Notes: generated by a model not told the origin, from the letters alone. A stretch of DNA of 64,000 nucleotides from Bryobacteraceae bacterium (GCA_026129905.1 JAHCHE010000012.1:62001-126000); one strand, 5' to 3'. Counted from the first letter of the stretch, positions 1-8,789 are shown. A program made the numbers and translations.

Positions 1-1
1 T

Positions 2-106
2 GCGGACGAGTTCTGCAGATCGCCGCTCGAAGCCACGCTGATCGACACGCACAGCCAGCGGAGCTGGCGACTCTTCGAGTGCCTTGAAGAGAGCAAACCG
101 GAATAG
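2..106 (+). CDS. C-terminal end of an unidentified protein
   Basis: An open frame enters from the left edge and stops with TAG at 104-106, giving 34 residues rich in charged side chains and ending ESKPE. The composition looks like a real C-terminus and matches the strand of most genes in this island. The piece is too short to assign a family. From here to the end of the minus-strand helicase at 216 I see no other gene. Confidence 0.3.
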   Translation, partial: ADEFCRSPLEATLIDTHSQRSWRLFECLEESKPE

Positions 107-215
107 AGCCATTGGCGTCGCATTGAGGTCGTACTGCTGCTCGATTGGTGTTGGGACCTACGGCGTAACGCGTCTTGATTGAACGCCTTAGCTCTTGATA
201 TACCCGGAAGTCGGA

Positions 216-1874
216 TCAGTTGAGCGGCTTGGTTGTCGCGATCTGCGTCATACGCAGAAGCTGCAAGTAGAATCTGGTCACGTTCGGATCACACCTGATT
301 TCGTCGACTCGAATGGGTCGTGCAAGGCGAAGGTCCTGGAGCGACTTGACCCGGCTCAGAGCGACGTATACCTGCCCGGGTGCGAATGCTTGGTTGCCAA
401 GGTCAATCAAGACCCGGTCTAAGGTCTTGCCCTGAGCTTTGTGAATGGTAACTGCCCACGCAAGCATCAGAGGTAGTTGGCTGTAGCGCCCCACGACTTT
501 CGTGACAACGCGGTCGTCAGTGGGATCGTACTCGTATCTGTACTGCTCCCAGGTCACCGGCTCCACTTCCACCGTTTCTAAGAGCGAGACGCGCTCGATC
601 TCGACCTTGACGGTGCGTTGTCCCAGACTCACAACCTTGCCGATCGTCCCGTTGACCCAGCGCCTACTGCCGTCGTTCTTCGTGAACATGACTTGTGCGC
701 CGCGCTTGAGAACGAGGTTCACAGGGGCAGGAAGGCGGGCTTTCTCAACTCGAAAATCCCCTGCGATGGAACCAGTGTACGTGCGGGATGCCGAGGGAAG
801 GCGGGCCAGTTCCTTTCGGTTTCTGTGGTCCGCCGCATTGTTGGTAGATGTCAGGACGAGTTCGCGATCAGCGCCAGGCAGAGGGTCTATGCACCTGGTG
901 TTGATGGTGCGAAGCGCCTCGGTCACGCCCTTGCTCTCGCGCAGATCGTTGAGCAGAGAGATGAAGCTCGGGTCGCTCTGCCGGAACACACGGTGCAAGA
1001 AGATGGGTACCAGCAGACAATCTGCAATGCCTGCCGAGCTAAAGAAGAAGTCGGTCGCGTAGCGCATTTGTCGGAGGGCACGTTGTTCGTCCTCTTGCGC
1101 AACAGGTGGGAGTTGAAACAGGTCACCGATGAGCAAGACTTTCACTCCGCCGAAAGGAGCGTTGTTGTCACGGTTCAGTCTCAGAAAGCGATCCACGCCA
1201 TCCAGCACGTCAGGACGCACCATCGACACTTCATCCACGATCAGCAGGTCTAGTTCTCTGTACAGCCGACGGTCGTAGACCTTCTTGGTGTCGCTTGGCT
1301 GGATGATCTTCGGTGGGAGGTGAAACAACGAGTGAATCGTCACGCCGTGAGCGTTGAGGGCTGCCACACCGGTGGGGGCTACTACGGCGAATCTCGATGC
1401 CAACTTACCCGTGAGATAGCGTATTAGCGTTGACTTCCCAGTTCCGGCACCGCCGGTAACGAATAGGAGTGGTGCCTGCTCTTCAAGAAGCGCGGAGACC
1501 TGCTCATATTCGGGGAGCACCTCAATACCGGCAGTATCGGCGATGTTCCTGGCTACGACACTCGACGGGGTGCGACGCCGCTTCGTTGGTGGGGAGGAGA
1601 CGGTCGCAGCGAGGTCTCCGACCCTCACGGGCTTGATGCCCAGAACGGATCGCACTGTATCCAGGAGCGACATCATCTCTCCCCGAGCAAACTCCTGGGT
1701 TGCCCTGTTGACCTCGAGATCGACCGAGCGAGAGTCCTCATCCCTGGCTGATCGACCTTTTTCGGCCGCGTCTTTAGCCTCAGCTAGAGATTCGATGAGT
1801 GTCATCGATGTCGTGGCCTGCCATGTCTCGTCCGAATTGACTGTCCCAATCAAGCAGGCAAAGAGAAAGGACAT
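216..1874 (-). CDS. Pif1-like ATP-dependent DNA helicase
   Basis: About 552 residues. The N-terminal 120 residues are a low-similarity region. A superfamily 1 helicase core follows: Walker A GGAGTGKST near residue 140, then APTGVAA, Walker B LLIVDEVSM, GDLFQLPPV, and near the C-terminus the UvrD/RecD-type TIHKAQGKTLDRV and VALSRVKSLQDL motifs. This order is typical of Pif1/RecD2-like 5'-3' helicases that act on forks and recombination intermediates. An alternative ATG lies at 1805 and neither start has a strong ribosome site. It is divergent from the Rad52-type gene at 2048, so the two probably share the 1875-2047 spacer as a promoter region. Confidence 0.88.
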   Translation of the reverse strand: MSFLFACLIGTVNSDETWQATTSMTLIESLAEAKDAAEKGRSARDEDSRSVDLEVNRATQEFARGEMMSLLDTVRSVLGIKPVRVGDLAATVSSPPTKRRRTPSSVVARNIADTAGIEVLPEYEQVSALLEEQAPLLFVTGGAGTGKSTLIRYLTGKLASRFAVVAPTGVAALNAHGVTIHSLFHLPPKIIQPSDTKKVYDRRLYRELDLLIVDEVSMVRPDVLDGVDRFLRLNRDNNAPFGGVKVLLIGDLFQLPPVAQEDEQRALRQMRYATDFFFSSAGIADCLLVPIFLHRVFRQSDPSFISLLNDLRESKGVTEALRTINTRCIDPLPGADRELVLTSTNNAADHRNRKELARLPSASRTYTGSIAGDFRVEKARLPAPVNLVLKRGAQVMFTKNDGSRRWVNGTIGKVVSLGQRTVKVEIERVSLLETVEVEPVTWEQYRYEYDPTDDRVVTKVVGRYSQLPLMLAWAVTIHKAQGKTLDRVLIDLGNQAFAPGQVYVALSRVKSLQDLRLARPIRVDEIRCDPNVTRFYLQLLRMTQIATTKPLN

Positions 1875-2047
1875 CCCGCCAATCGGGGTGACGGGATTGG
1901 ACTTTGAGAGGTTTCAGAAGCGACCGTTTGAACCACAGAGTACCGGTGTGTGGGAAGGTTCCCCGAGAGGTTGCGTTGAACCAGGTCATGAGCGGGACCG
2001 TGCCAAGTGTGAATCCAATTCAGCAGAGGAAGGAGAAGAAGAGGTCC

Positions 2048-3262
2048 ATGTCAACGAACGGAGCGGATAGTCCAGCGCCGTTGCTGCCAAGTAGCGATAT
2101 GTCAACGCCGGCGGCGGTGCAAACCGAGGTCAGCGCACAAGGGATAAGCCCTGCGCGCAAAGCAGAAGTGTTCACGCGGTTGGCGGAGCCGTTCGATCCC
2201 CGAGAGATCAAGTGGCGGGTGACGAATACGGCAGCGTTCCGGGACAAGCGAGGCCAACGGCTGCGCGGCCGGGTGATCGCGTACGGAGATCCGCGCGCGT
2301 ACCAGGACCGGCTAAACGAGCTGTTCACGCCCTCCGGATGGACACGGCGTTACAGCGTACAGGTTGTGCAGAACTTCGAGCGCCGGGCCAAAGGATCCGA
2401 AAGCTGTGTGACGGCGAAGATCGTCGTCACGTGCGAACTGACCATCTTCGGGTTTGGCACGCACGCGGGGCTGGGCGAGGAGTGGGCGGATGACGAGAAT
2501 GCCGGCACGTCGGCGGAGGCCCAGGCGTTCAAACGGGCGTGCTCGTGTTTTGGTCTAGGTCGGTACCTCTACGATCTCGACGGCGGCTGGGTGGATCTCG
2601 ACGAGCGGAAGCAGCCACTGGAGAAGCCGCGGCTGCCGGAGTTCGCGCTGCCCGTGTCCCAGCGAAATACGAAAGGCGCCGGTTCGGCGAATGGCCACCA
2701 TCGAAACGGGGTGGTTCGAGACGATGTCGTAGCTCGGCTGAAGCAATTGGAGGGCGAGGTCGGGCTGGGCTTGTCCAGGTGGGCACTCCACCAGGTGGCC
2801 AAAGTTGATTCGATCGAAAAGGTGCGGAACTTCGCGCACCTGCAATCCCTGCTGGAGAAGACGACGGACTTGGCGCGGGGCGTGGAGCGGTTGCGAAGAG
2901 CGATCACAACGAACGGCGGTGCGCAGCGGTACGTAGAGTTGGTGCGGGAGTTGAACCTGACGAGCGACGCGATCGACGACATTCCGGATCGGGCGATGCT
3001 TCGCACCTTGGTCACCAGAATGGAGGAGGGGAACACGCAATCGAGGGCGCCGGACGGCGGTGTCAGTCAAATGCGCGGTGTGTTTCTCCAGGAGGCGACC
3101 CGCGTGGCGAACGAGCGCCGTCGGCCACTGGGAGACGTGGTGGCGGAACTGTCGGATGGGGATTTCACGCTGGCGACCCTCAAGCAGATGACTGAGGCGG
3201 ACATCCCAAGATTGCGAGCGGCGCTGGAGCGACTCAGGTCGGTTCGGCAAGGCAGGTCGTGA
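2048..3262 (+). CDS. Rad52/Rad22-family single-strand annealing protein
   Basis: 404 residues, starting at the ATG after a purine-rich GAGGTCC. Residues about 40-190 match the Rad52 annealing domain: PFDPREIKWRV, a YGDPRAYQDRLNELF segment, a beta-rich stretch, then EEWADDENAGTSAEAQAFKRACSC followed by FGLGRYLYDL, which is the hallmark of bacterial and phage Rad52 proteins. The C-terminal half is a linker plus helical repeats of unknown role. Such proteins anneal single strands during recombination or plasmid/phage replication, and they fit beside the helicase and primase here. The annealing-domain assignment is firm; the tail is not identified. Confidence 0.85.
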   Translation: MSTNGADSPAPLLPSSDMSTPAAVQTEVSAQGISPARKAEVFTRLAEPFDPREIKWRVTNTAAFRDKRGQRLRGRVIAYGDPRAYQDRLNELFTPSGWTRRYSVQVVQNFERRAKGSESCVTAKIVVTCELTIFGFGTHAGLGEEWADDENAGTSAEAQAFKRACSCFGLGRYLYDLDGGWVDLDERKQPLEKPRLPEFALPVSQRNTKGAGSANGHHRNGVVRDDVVARLKQLEGEVGLGLSRWALHQVAKVDSIEKVRNFAHLQSLLEKTTDLARGVERLRRAITTNGGAQRYVELVRELNLTSDAIDDIPDRAMLRTLVTRMEEGNTQSRAPDGGVSQMRGVFLQEATRVANERRRPLGDVVAELSDGDFTLATLKQMTEADIPRLRAALERLRSVRQGRS

Positions 3263-3398
3263 CAGTCATCTGATCCCACCGAGAAGAATTGCGGAAGCGG
3301 TTCTCGCTTGCGTTACCCCGTAACAGATTGAGGCAGGGCATCGCAAACAGTCGGTCTTCGTGTGCCTGCCCGAGAACAGAAGAAAAGGAGAGTGAATC

Positions 3399-3758
3399 AT
3401 GCTGACAGCAACAGACAGCGTAGGCGCGAGCGTGGTACTCAGCACGCGCGACCTGAACATGCGCCCCGAGCAGGACCTGGCGGAGATCGTGGGCCGGTTC
3501 CTGCGCGTGGGAGAAGCGGTGGTGGGGCACTGGGTGGAGTTCACCCGGGGCTTGCTGCTGTTTGTGATGGCTCCGGAGGACGAGCGCTCGGGCGAGTTCT
3601 ACGTCTACGAGCGGCGGAATGGGCGATTCTGGCTTCTCAGTCTGCCGGATGAGGTCTTCGGTGGGTACACGCTCGGCCAAATGAGGCAGAAGATCCGGGA
3701 TTTCCAGCTGCTGGAACTGGCCGAGAACCCGGCGCGGTTGGCGCTCTGCGGCCAGTAG
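3399..3758 (+). CDS. hypothetical protein, 119 aa
   Basis: Starts at ATG 3399 behind AAAAGGAGAGTGAATC, a good ribosome site. The protein is soluble with a mixed alpha/beta pattern (RGLLLFVMAPEDE, SGEFYVYERRNGRFWLLSLP) that suggests a small fold related to accessory proteins of mobile elements. I do not recognise a family. It is followed directly by the primase; its TAG overlaps an in-frame GTG for the longer form of that gene. Confidence 0.6.
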   Translation: MLTATDSVGASVVLSTRDLNMRPEQDLAEIVGRFLRVGEAVVGHWVEFTRGLLLFVMAPEDERSGEFYVYERRNGRFWLLSLPDEVFGGYTLGQMRQKIRDFQLLELAENPARLALCGQ

Positions 3759-3826
3759 TGAGGCCTTCTGGCAAGTCCTTTGGAGATTCGGGGATTTCAG
3801 TGTATTCAGAACTGAGCGGAGTAGAT

Positions 3827-4783
3827 ATGCCGACATCCATACTTCGCGAGGCGACCCCGGAGATGGCAGCCGAATACACGAGCTGGTTCGTGAACCGCTG
3901 CGCGTACACGCGGCAATCGGACCGGCCGCATCGGGAGTCGGGGCGTCACTACTATTACCGGCCGCGATCTGGAGGCCGCGCCAGTGCGAGGCTGACGACC
4001 GAGACAATCCGCCGGCACCTGGCCGGCAACCTAACAGTTGGGTTGTACTCGATCAATCCGAAGACCCAGCGCGTAAAGTGGGTGGCGATCGATGCGGACT
4101 ACCGGAGCGCACTCGAAGATCTGTTGAAGCTGCAATACGAGTTGAAGCAGGACGGTGTGCAGGCGGCGCTGGAGCAGAGTCGGCGGGGCGGGCACCTGTG
4201 GGTCCTTTTCGACAGCCCTGTGTTGGCCCGTGAGGCGCGGATCTATGTTCGGCACCTGGCCGAGAGGCTGTCGGTCGAGGTCAAGGGGTCGGGCCTGACG
4301 GAGGGAATCGAGCTTTTCCCGAAGCAGGACCGGCTGCGCGAGGGTGAGTTCGGCAACGCCATTCGGGGACCGCTGGGCGTGCACCGCGCCGCGGGCCGCC
4401 GGTATTGGTTCTACGGAGCGCCGTACGACCTTGGACCACAGTTCGCCTACCTCCGTGCTCTGCGGCGGATGACCGAAAGCGAGCTGCGATCACTGATTCG
4501 GGAGTTGCCGGTGGAGACAGAGGGCGAACCACCACGGGCGGCGCCATTCCAGGGAAGCGGCAACGGTCGGTGTTTCCGGATTTTTGACTACGTCGAGTCG
4601 AGGCGGAAGGTCGGGCGGAACTGGGTCGCGCAATGCCCGTCGTGCGCGGCGGCGGGGCGCGACACAAGCAAGGACAACCTGGCGATCTCAGTTGAGGAGC
4701 CGCAGAAGTACATCTGCTGGGCCGGCTGCAGTAAGGAGATGATCCGGGCGGCGCTAGGCGCTCCGCCGCCGGTGAGTTCGTAG
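3827..4783 (+). CDS. TOTE-type archaeo-eukaryotic primase (AEP) domain protein
   Basis: 318 residues from ATG 3827 (GGAG about 10 bases upstream). A GTG at 3758 overlapping the previous stop would add 23 residues. The AEP signature of the TOTE conflict-system family is visible: KWVAIDADY (metal-binding DxD), SRRGGHLWVLFDSP (the conserved H), then GIELFPKQDRL, NAIRGPLGVHR and RRYWF. The last 60 residues hold a CPSC...CWAGC zinc-ribbon-like segment, as in replicative primases. Known family members make primers or short DNA for mobile elements. With Rad52 and Pif1 beside it, a replication or repair role for the island is likely. No TOTE nuclease partner is seen here. Confidence 0.82.
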   Translation: MPTSILREATPEMAAEYTSWFVNRCAYTRQSDRPHRESGRHYYYRPRSGGRASARLTTETIRRHLAGNLTVGLYSINPKTQRVKWVAIDADYRSALEDLLKLQYELKQDGVQAALEQSRRGGHLWVLFDSPVLAREARIYVRHLAERLSVEVKGSGLTEGIELFPKQDRLREGEFGNAIRGPLGVHRAAGRRYWFYGAPYDLGPQFAYLRALRRMTESELRSLIRELPVETEGEPPRAAPFQGSGNGRCFRIFDYVESRRKVGRNWVAQCPSCAAAGRDTSKDNLAISVEEPQKYICWAGCSKEMIRAALGAPPPVSS

Positions 4784-4799
4784 GAGTGACAGAGAAGAG

Positions 4800-5384
4800 A
4801 TGGCCGACGATTTGGTCAGGCTGGTGCTACCGCGGGCGCTGCTTCGGCGGCTCGACCGGGGTGGTGTGTTCTGCCAGACGGCCGTGACGGTGGAACGGCA
4901 AAGCCGCGCGGGGCGGTGGGTGCTACGCGGTGTCGAAAGCGGCGGAGGCACGCGCGAGGTCGGGCGGTACATCTCTTTCTTCTCTTCTCAAGGTGAGAGG
5001 CTGCCGTGGCTGCAGCGATTGGATCGTATCGGCGCCAACGGAGCGCACGCGGTGGTGGTTGGCGAAGAGCTGCTGAGCGTCGAGATGGGGCGTGTGGGAC
5101 AGACGTACCAATTGTTGATCGCGCGGCACAATCTCGCTTACCCGAACGGGACCAAGAAGCGACCGCGGAGGGCATCCAAGATTCTGTTCCGAGGATTCGA
5201 CGGGCAGTTGCCGGCGGAGTTGCTGAAGCAGGGCCTGGCTCCCGAGTTCTTCACCCGGAGTGGCGAGGTGCAGCCGATTCCAGAGCAGTTCGTCGATGCC
5301 GTAAAGCTTGTGGCTGGGGGCGCGGCGTGCCGAAACTGCCGGCACTGTCATGGACTCGTGTCGGGGGAGACCACCGCGCGATGA
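4800..5384 (+). CDS. hypothetical protein with C-terminal Cys cluster
   Basis: 194 residues, ATG 16 bases after the primase stop with GGAG and GAGAAGAG upstream. Residues 1-100 have beta-strand character resembling small element-encoded proteins. Near the C-terminus there is ACRNCRHCHG, a possible metal site. No family is recognised. Its stop overlaps the next start as ATGA, so the two are translationally coupled. Confidence 0.55.
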   Translation: MADDLVRLVLPRALLRRLDRGGVFCQTAVTVERQSRAGRWVLRGVESGGGTREVGRYISFFSSQGERLPWLQRLDRIGANGAHAVVVGEELLSVEMGRVGQTYQLLIARHNLAYPNGTKKRPRRASKILFRGFDGQLPAELLKQGLAPEFFTRSGEVQPIPEQFVDAVKLVAGGAACRNCRHCHGLVSGETTAR

Positions 5385-5536
5385 GGAAGACTAGACTGGC
5401 AATCTGGCTCTTCGTGTTCCTGGCGAGTGTGTTTGGCGGCGTACTGCATGCAGACCCACTCAGCACCCTGGCCGGAGCGCTGTCTGGCACGGTGCTTGCC
5501 GGTCACTTCTACCGCCGGCTGTGGCCGGACCGGTAA
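5381..5536 (+). CDS. 51-residue single-span membrane or secreted peptide
   Basis: Starts at the ATG of an ATGA overlap with the previous gene. It reads MRKTRLAIWLFVFLASVFGG, a typical signal or transmembrane segment, then a Gly/Ala-rich stretch that could make a second helix. It is too short for family assignment. The 4-bp overlap and the hydrophobic N-terminus support a real gene. Confidence 0.45.
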   Translation: MRKTRLAIWLFVFLASVFGGVLHADPLSTLAGALSGTVLAGHFYRRLWPDR

Positions 5537-5576
5537 ACACCAGTCTGAGTGAGTCAATTGGAGGAGGGGTTGAGAG

Positions 5577-6167
5577 ATGACGGTCGGAACGAAGAGTGTG
5601 CTTTTCGGTGCCCATGCGGCTTACCTGCATCCCTTCTTCCTCTGGGCCGCCTGGGTCAGGCTCTACTCCATTCCGTGGGATCCGCGGCTGTGCGCGGCGT
5701 TCTTCCTCCATGACATTGGCTACTTTGGCAAGCCGAACATGGACGGACCAGAGGGGGAAACGCACGTCGAGCTTGGTGCACGAATTCTCGGCCGGCTTTT
5801 CGGACCGCGTTGGGCGGAGTTCTCCCTGCGTCATTCGCGCTACTGGGCGAAGAAACATGGCTGCGAGGTGTCGCAGTTGTGCGCGGCCGACAAGCTCGCT
5901 TTCGCGATGACGCCTTGGTGGCTTTACTTACCCATGACGAGGGCCACGGGTGAGTTGGCTGAGTACATGGCGCTGTCGCAGGAGCGGCAGGCCGGCGACC
6001 ACGCGTTCACCGCAGCGGAACGGGAGCTTCTGGCGAGCGGTCACCCGAGATCTTGGCTGAGGGGATTGCAGAGCTACACGAGGCGCTGGGTGGAACAGCA
6101 CAAAGATCGCTGCCTGGCAGTGGATGAAGTCGGCACACGCCCAGCGCTGGCGGCGTCGGCACTGTAA
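5577..6167 (+). CDS. HD-superfamily-like protein
   Basis: 196 residues from ATG 5577 behind GGAGGAGGGG. An HD-domain pattern is visible: FGAHAAYLHPFFLWAAW, then AAFFLHDIGYFG (the HD pair), ETHVELGARI, LRHSRYWAK (further His) and CAADKLA (a downstream Asp). These residues coordinate metal in HD phosphohydrolases acting on nucleotides or phosphoesters. The substrate is not evident. It stands alone between the Cys-rich protein gene and the zinc-ribbon gene, with a 164-bp spacer downstream in which I see no gene. Confidence 0.6.
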   Translation: MTVGTKSVLFGAHAAYLHPFFLWAAWVRLYSIPWDPRLCAAFFLHDIGYFGKPNMDGPEGETHVELGARILGRLFGPRWAEFSLRHSRYWAKKHGCEVSQLCAADKLAFAMTPWWLYLPMTRATGELAEYMALSQERQAGDHAFTAAERELLASGHPRSWLRGLQSYTRRWVEQHKDRCLAVDEVGTRPALAASAL

Positions 6168-6331
6168 CCCACTCCCGCCCCACCGTCGGGCAGGAGGTGA
6201 AGTGCGCTCCATAGGGAAAGGCTTCTCCGTAGGGCGTTGTCGGCCAAGCCTCGTGGTTGAGTAACTTATCCGCGTGCGGCTGGAGGACGCCGGTCGAGTG
6301 TTCAAGTCTGCCAAGGAAACGGAGGACTGGT

Positions 6332-6655
6332 ATGCCTAACTTGATTTGTGATTTCTGTTCCGAGCCGAATGTCGCCTGGCGATACCCGGCGCAGAGCTTC
6401 TTGGCCTACGTGATTGCTGGCGTGTTTGGGGAGAGCGTGGGCGACTGGGCCGCGTGTAGGACCTGCCATGAGCTGATCGAAACCGGCGATCAGAGCGGTC
6501 TCCTGGAGAGGTCACTCGGCACGCTCCTGGAGAAGAATCCGGGCATGCGGCCGGCGGAAGAAGAACTCCGCAGGCAGTTGGCCGACTTTCATCGGATGTT
6601 CTTTTCGCATCGGACGGGTGCAGCTTTTTCTGTCGAACAGGAGGTGTCTCCATGA
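6332..6655 (+). CDS. small zinc-ribbon-like protein
   Basis: 107 residues. ATG 6332 is preferred over an upstream TTG at 6257 because GGAGGA lies just before it. The N-terminus has CDFC and, about 40 residues later, CRTC: two CxxC knuckles likely to bind zinc. The remainder is helical. Its stop overlaps the start of the AAA ATPase as ATGA, so the two are probably co-translated. Similar small proteins sit beside mobile-element ATPases, but I do not know its role. Confidence 0.55.
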   Translation: MPNLICDFCSEPNVAWRYPAQSFLAYVIAGVFGESVGDWAACRTCHELIETGDQSGLLERSLGTLLEKNPGMRPAEEELRRQLADFHRMFFSHRTGAAFSVEQEVSP

Positions 6656-8154
6656 TTCGTTCCACGGAAGAGTTCCGCGCAGTGGTCAAGGCTGCGCGAA
6701 GGGTTGGGACGCCCCTAATAGCAGTTCAGACAGCGGACCCCACCAGCTCGATCGCCCAGGTGAGTGCCGGCGTGAATGGGAAGAACGGGGAGACGCCTCT
6801 GGTCGTCTGGGATTTCATCGGCGGCCTTCAAGGACGCAACGACGCCGGCAAGTCGGCGGTGGCCAAGGTGCTCGGCGAGAATTCTCCAGCCCTCGGTCCC
6901 GGCGATGTGCTGGCGCTCGCGGCAAGGTTTGCGGCCGATGCCGTGTTTTTCGTGCTGAACCCGCAACGCGTCTGGGAGCAGCCCGATGTAGTGCAGGGCA
7001 TGTGGAACCTGAGGGACGTGTTCAAGGCCGGCGGCCAGATGCTGGTGCTGGTCACGCCTCCCGGTGCGACGCTGCCGGTCGAGCTGCAGAACGACGTGAT
7101 GGTTTTCGACGAGCCCCTTCCATCGCCGGAAGACTTGGCGCTCTTGGTAGCCGATACGTTCGAGTCAGCAGGCCTGCCGGCAGCGGATGAGGCCACGCTA
7201 TCGAAGGCGATTGACGCCCTGGTCGGCTTGGCGGCGTTTCCGGCGGAGCAAGTGCTGGCGATGTCGCTCTCGAAGAATGGCCTCGATCTCGGCCGGTTGT
7301 GGGAACGGAAGCGACAGGCCGTCGAGCAAACGCCGGGACTCACGATCTGGCGTGGCGGAGAGACTTTTGATCAGATCGGCGGCTGCGACTGCATCAAGCG
7401 GTTTCTGGCCGCGGTCCTTGAGGGCCGGGAGGCCCCGCGCGTCATCGTCTTCGTGGACGAGATCGAGAAGGCGTTCGCCGGAACCGGCACGGACATGTCG
7501 GGCGTCAAGACGGAGATGACCGGAACCATGCTGAGCTGGATGCAAGACCGTGGCGCGGATGGAATTGTGTTCATAGGTCCGCCAGGCGCTGCCAAATCGG
7601 CCGTAGGAAAGGCGGCGGGCGCGACGGCCGGGATTCCGACCGTGGCCTTCGACCTTTCGGCTATGCAGAACTCGCTGGTCGGTGGATCGGGGGAGCGGCT
7701 GCGCGCCGCCCTGCAAGTCGTGGACGCCATCTCGCAGGGGCGCAGCCTGTGGATTGCAACGTGCAACTCGATCACGAGTCTGCCGCCGGAACTCCGCCGG
7801 CGGTTCACGCTGGGCACGTTCTTCTTCGACTTGCCGTCGGCCGAGGAGCGCAAGGCGATTTGGGAGATCTACCTCAAGAAGTGGAACCTGCGCGGCGAGC
7901 TAATCGATGACGAAGGCTGGACCGGCGCCGAAATCAAGGAGTGCTGCCGGAAAGCGTGGCGCCTGAAACTTTCGCTTCGGGAGTCAGCCGAGTACATCGT
8001 TCCGGTTTCGCGGTCGGCGGCGGATCAGATTGAAGCGTTACGCCGCCAGGCGTCGGGCCGATTCCTCAGCGCAGCGCAACCGGGCGTTTTCACGGCGGAG
8101 TCTCACCAAGTCCCGGTCGGCGCCGGGAAGCGGACATTCCGCGACGCGGATTAG
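6652..8154 (+). CDS. Ycf46-like AAA ATPase with rearranged Walker motifs
   Basis: 500 residues. The N-terminal 240 residues resemble the non-catalytic half of Ycf46 (ETPLVVWDFIGGL; AVFFVLNP; LVLVTPPGATLPVEL). The catalytic half begins FDQIGG, as in Ycf46. The Walker B strand VIVFVDEIEKAFAG (residues 264-277) and the helix GTMLSWMQD come first. Walker A GPPGAAKS (309-316), the second strand and sensor 1 (LWIATCNS, with PPELRRRF) follow. Canonical AAA modules run Walker A, Walker B, sensor 1, so strand 3 and helix 3 have moved in front of strand 1. DUF1257 and DUF2997 genes follow with short spacers, the usual Ycf46 neighbours. The substrate is unknown. Confidence 0.85.
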   Translation: MIRSTEEFRAVVKAARRVGTPLIAVQTADPTSSIAQVSAGVNGKNGETPLVVWDFIGGLQGRNDAGKSAVAKVLGENSPALGPGDVLALAARFAADAVFFVLNPQRVWEQPDVVQGMWNLRDVFKAGGQMLVLVTPPGATLPVELQNDVMVFDEPLPSPEDLALLVADTFESAGLPAADEATLSKAIDALVGLAAFPAEQVLAMSLSKNGLDLGRLWERKRQAVEQTPGLTIWRGGETFDQIGGCDCIKRFLAAVLEGREAPRVIVFVDEIEKAFAGTGTDMSGVKTEMTGTMLSWMQDRGADGIVFIGPPGAAKSAVGKAAGATAGIPTVAFDLSAMQNSLVGGSGERLRAALQVVDAISQGRSLWIATCNSITSLPPELRRRFTLGTFFFDLPSAEERKAIWEIYLKKWNLRGELIDDEGWTGAEIKECCRKAWRLKLSLRESAEYIVPVSRSAADQIEALRRQASGRFLSAAQPGVFTAESHQVPVGAGKRTFRDAD

Positions 8155-8168
8155 CAGAGGAGGCAATC

Positions 8169-8582
8169 GTGTCGAAATTCATGGAACTGCGCACGACGCT
8201 AACCGACGAGCGATACCTCGTTGACGCCCTCCAGGAACTCGGCTATCAACCAGAAGTGTGTCGGGAGGGCAGACCGCTCTTCGGCTACATGGGCGATGAA
8301 CGCCCCGAGCGTGCCCAAATTATCATCCGACGAAAGCAGTTGGATTCGGCATCGAACGACATCGGCTTCGCTCGCGATGGGAACGGGATCTACCGGGCGA
8401 TCATCAGCGAGTATGACCGCGGTATTGGCTTCGATGATGCCTGGATCGGACGAGTGTCCCAGGCGTACAAGGAGCGGCAGACCCTGGCCGTCGCCAAAGC
8501 GAAGGGCTACGTCTTCAAAGGCAGAGAGGTCATCAAGACGCCGCAGGGCAACAAGGTTCAACTCCGCTTCGCGGTCCGATGA
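8169..8582 (+). CDS. DUF1257 (Ycf35-like) protein
   Basis: 137 residues, GTG start behind GAGGAGGC. It opens MSKFMELRTTLTDERYLVDALQELGY, the standard DUF1257 N-terminus, and ends with GREVIKTPQGNKVQLRF. DUF1257 (plastid Ycf35) proteins occur next to Ycf46 ATPases and DUF2997 in cyanobacteria and in many mobile elements. Their function is not established. The gene lies 14 bases after the ATPase and 12 before DUF2997. Confidence 0.85.
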   Translation: MSKFMELRTTLTDERYLVDALQELGYQPEVCREGRPLFGYMGDERPERAQIIIRRKQLDSASNDIGFARDGNGIYRAIISEYDRGIGFDDAWIGRVSQAYKERQTLAVAKAKGYVFKGREVIKTPQGNKVQLRFAVR

Positions 8583-8594
8583 GGAGGGATCCGG

Positions 8595-8789
8595 ATGAGA
8601 GAGAAAACGGTCACCGTCGTGATCGACGAGCAGGGCAACAGTTCGATCGACCTGGAGGGTTTCCAGGGAAGCGGCTGCGCCGATGTCGCGAAGGACTTCC
8701 AGGGCAGCGATGCCGTGAGGAGCGCCCGGAACAAGCGCGAGTTCTATGTCCAGGTTGCGGCCGGGACGCGGCAACAACAGCAGGCGTAG
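8595..8789 (+). CDS. DUF2997 family protein
   Basis: 64 residues from ATG 8595 with GAGGAGG upstream. It reads VTVVIDEQGNSSIDLEGFQGSGC, the compact DUF2997 pattern, with a single conserved Cys in GSGCADVAKDF. It completes the Ycf46-DUF1257-DUF2997 trio. The biochemical role is unknown; the Cys and the radical-SAM gene nearby hint at a redox or Fe-S connection, which is inference. Confidence 0.8.
   Translation: MREKTVTVVIDEQGNSSIDLEGFQGSGCADVAKDFQGSDAVRSARNKREFYVQVAAGTRQQQQA

Noticed and set aside
618-1253. Long plus-strand frame opposite the Pif1 helicase
   Set aside because: It is the antisense shadow of a gene with complete helicase motifs, and its own protein has no recognisable pattern.
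2555-3250. 231-residue minus-strand frame under the Rad52 gene
   Set aside because: GC-rich antisense frame, rich in Arg and His, with no motif; Rad52 signature is on the other strand.
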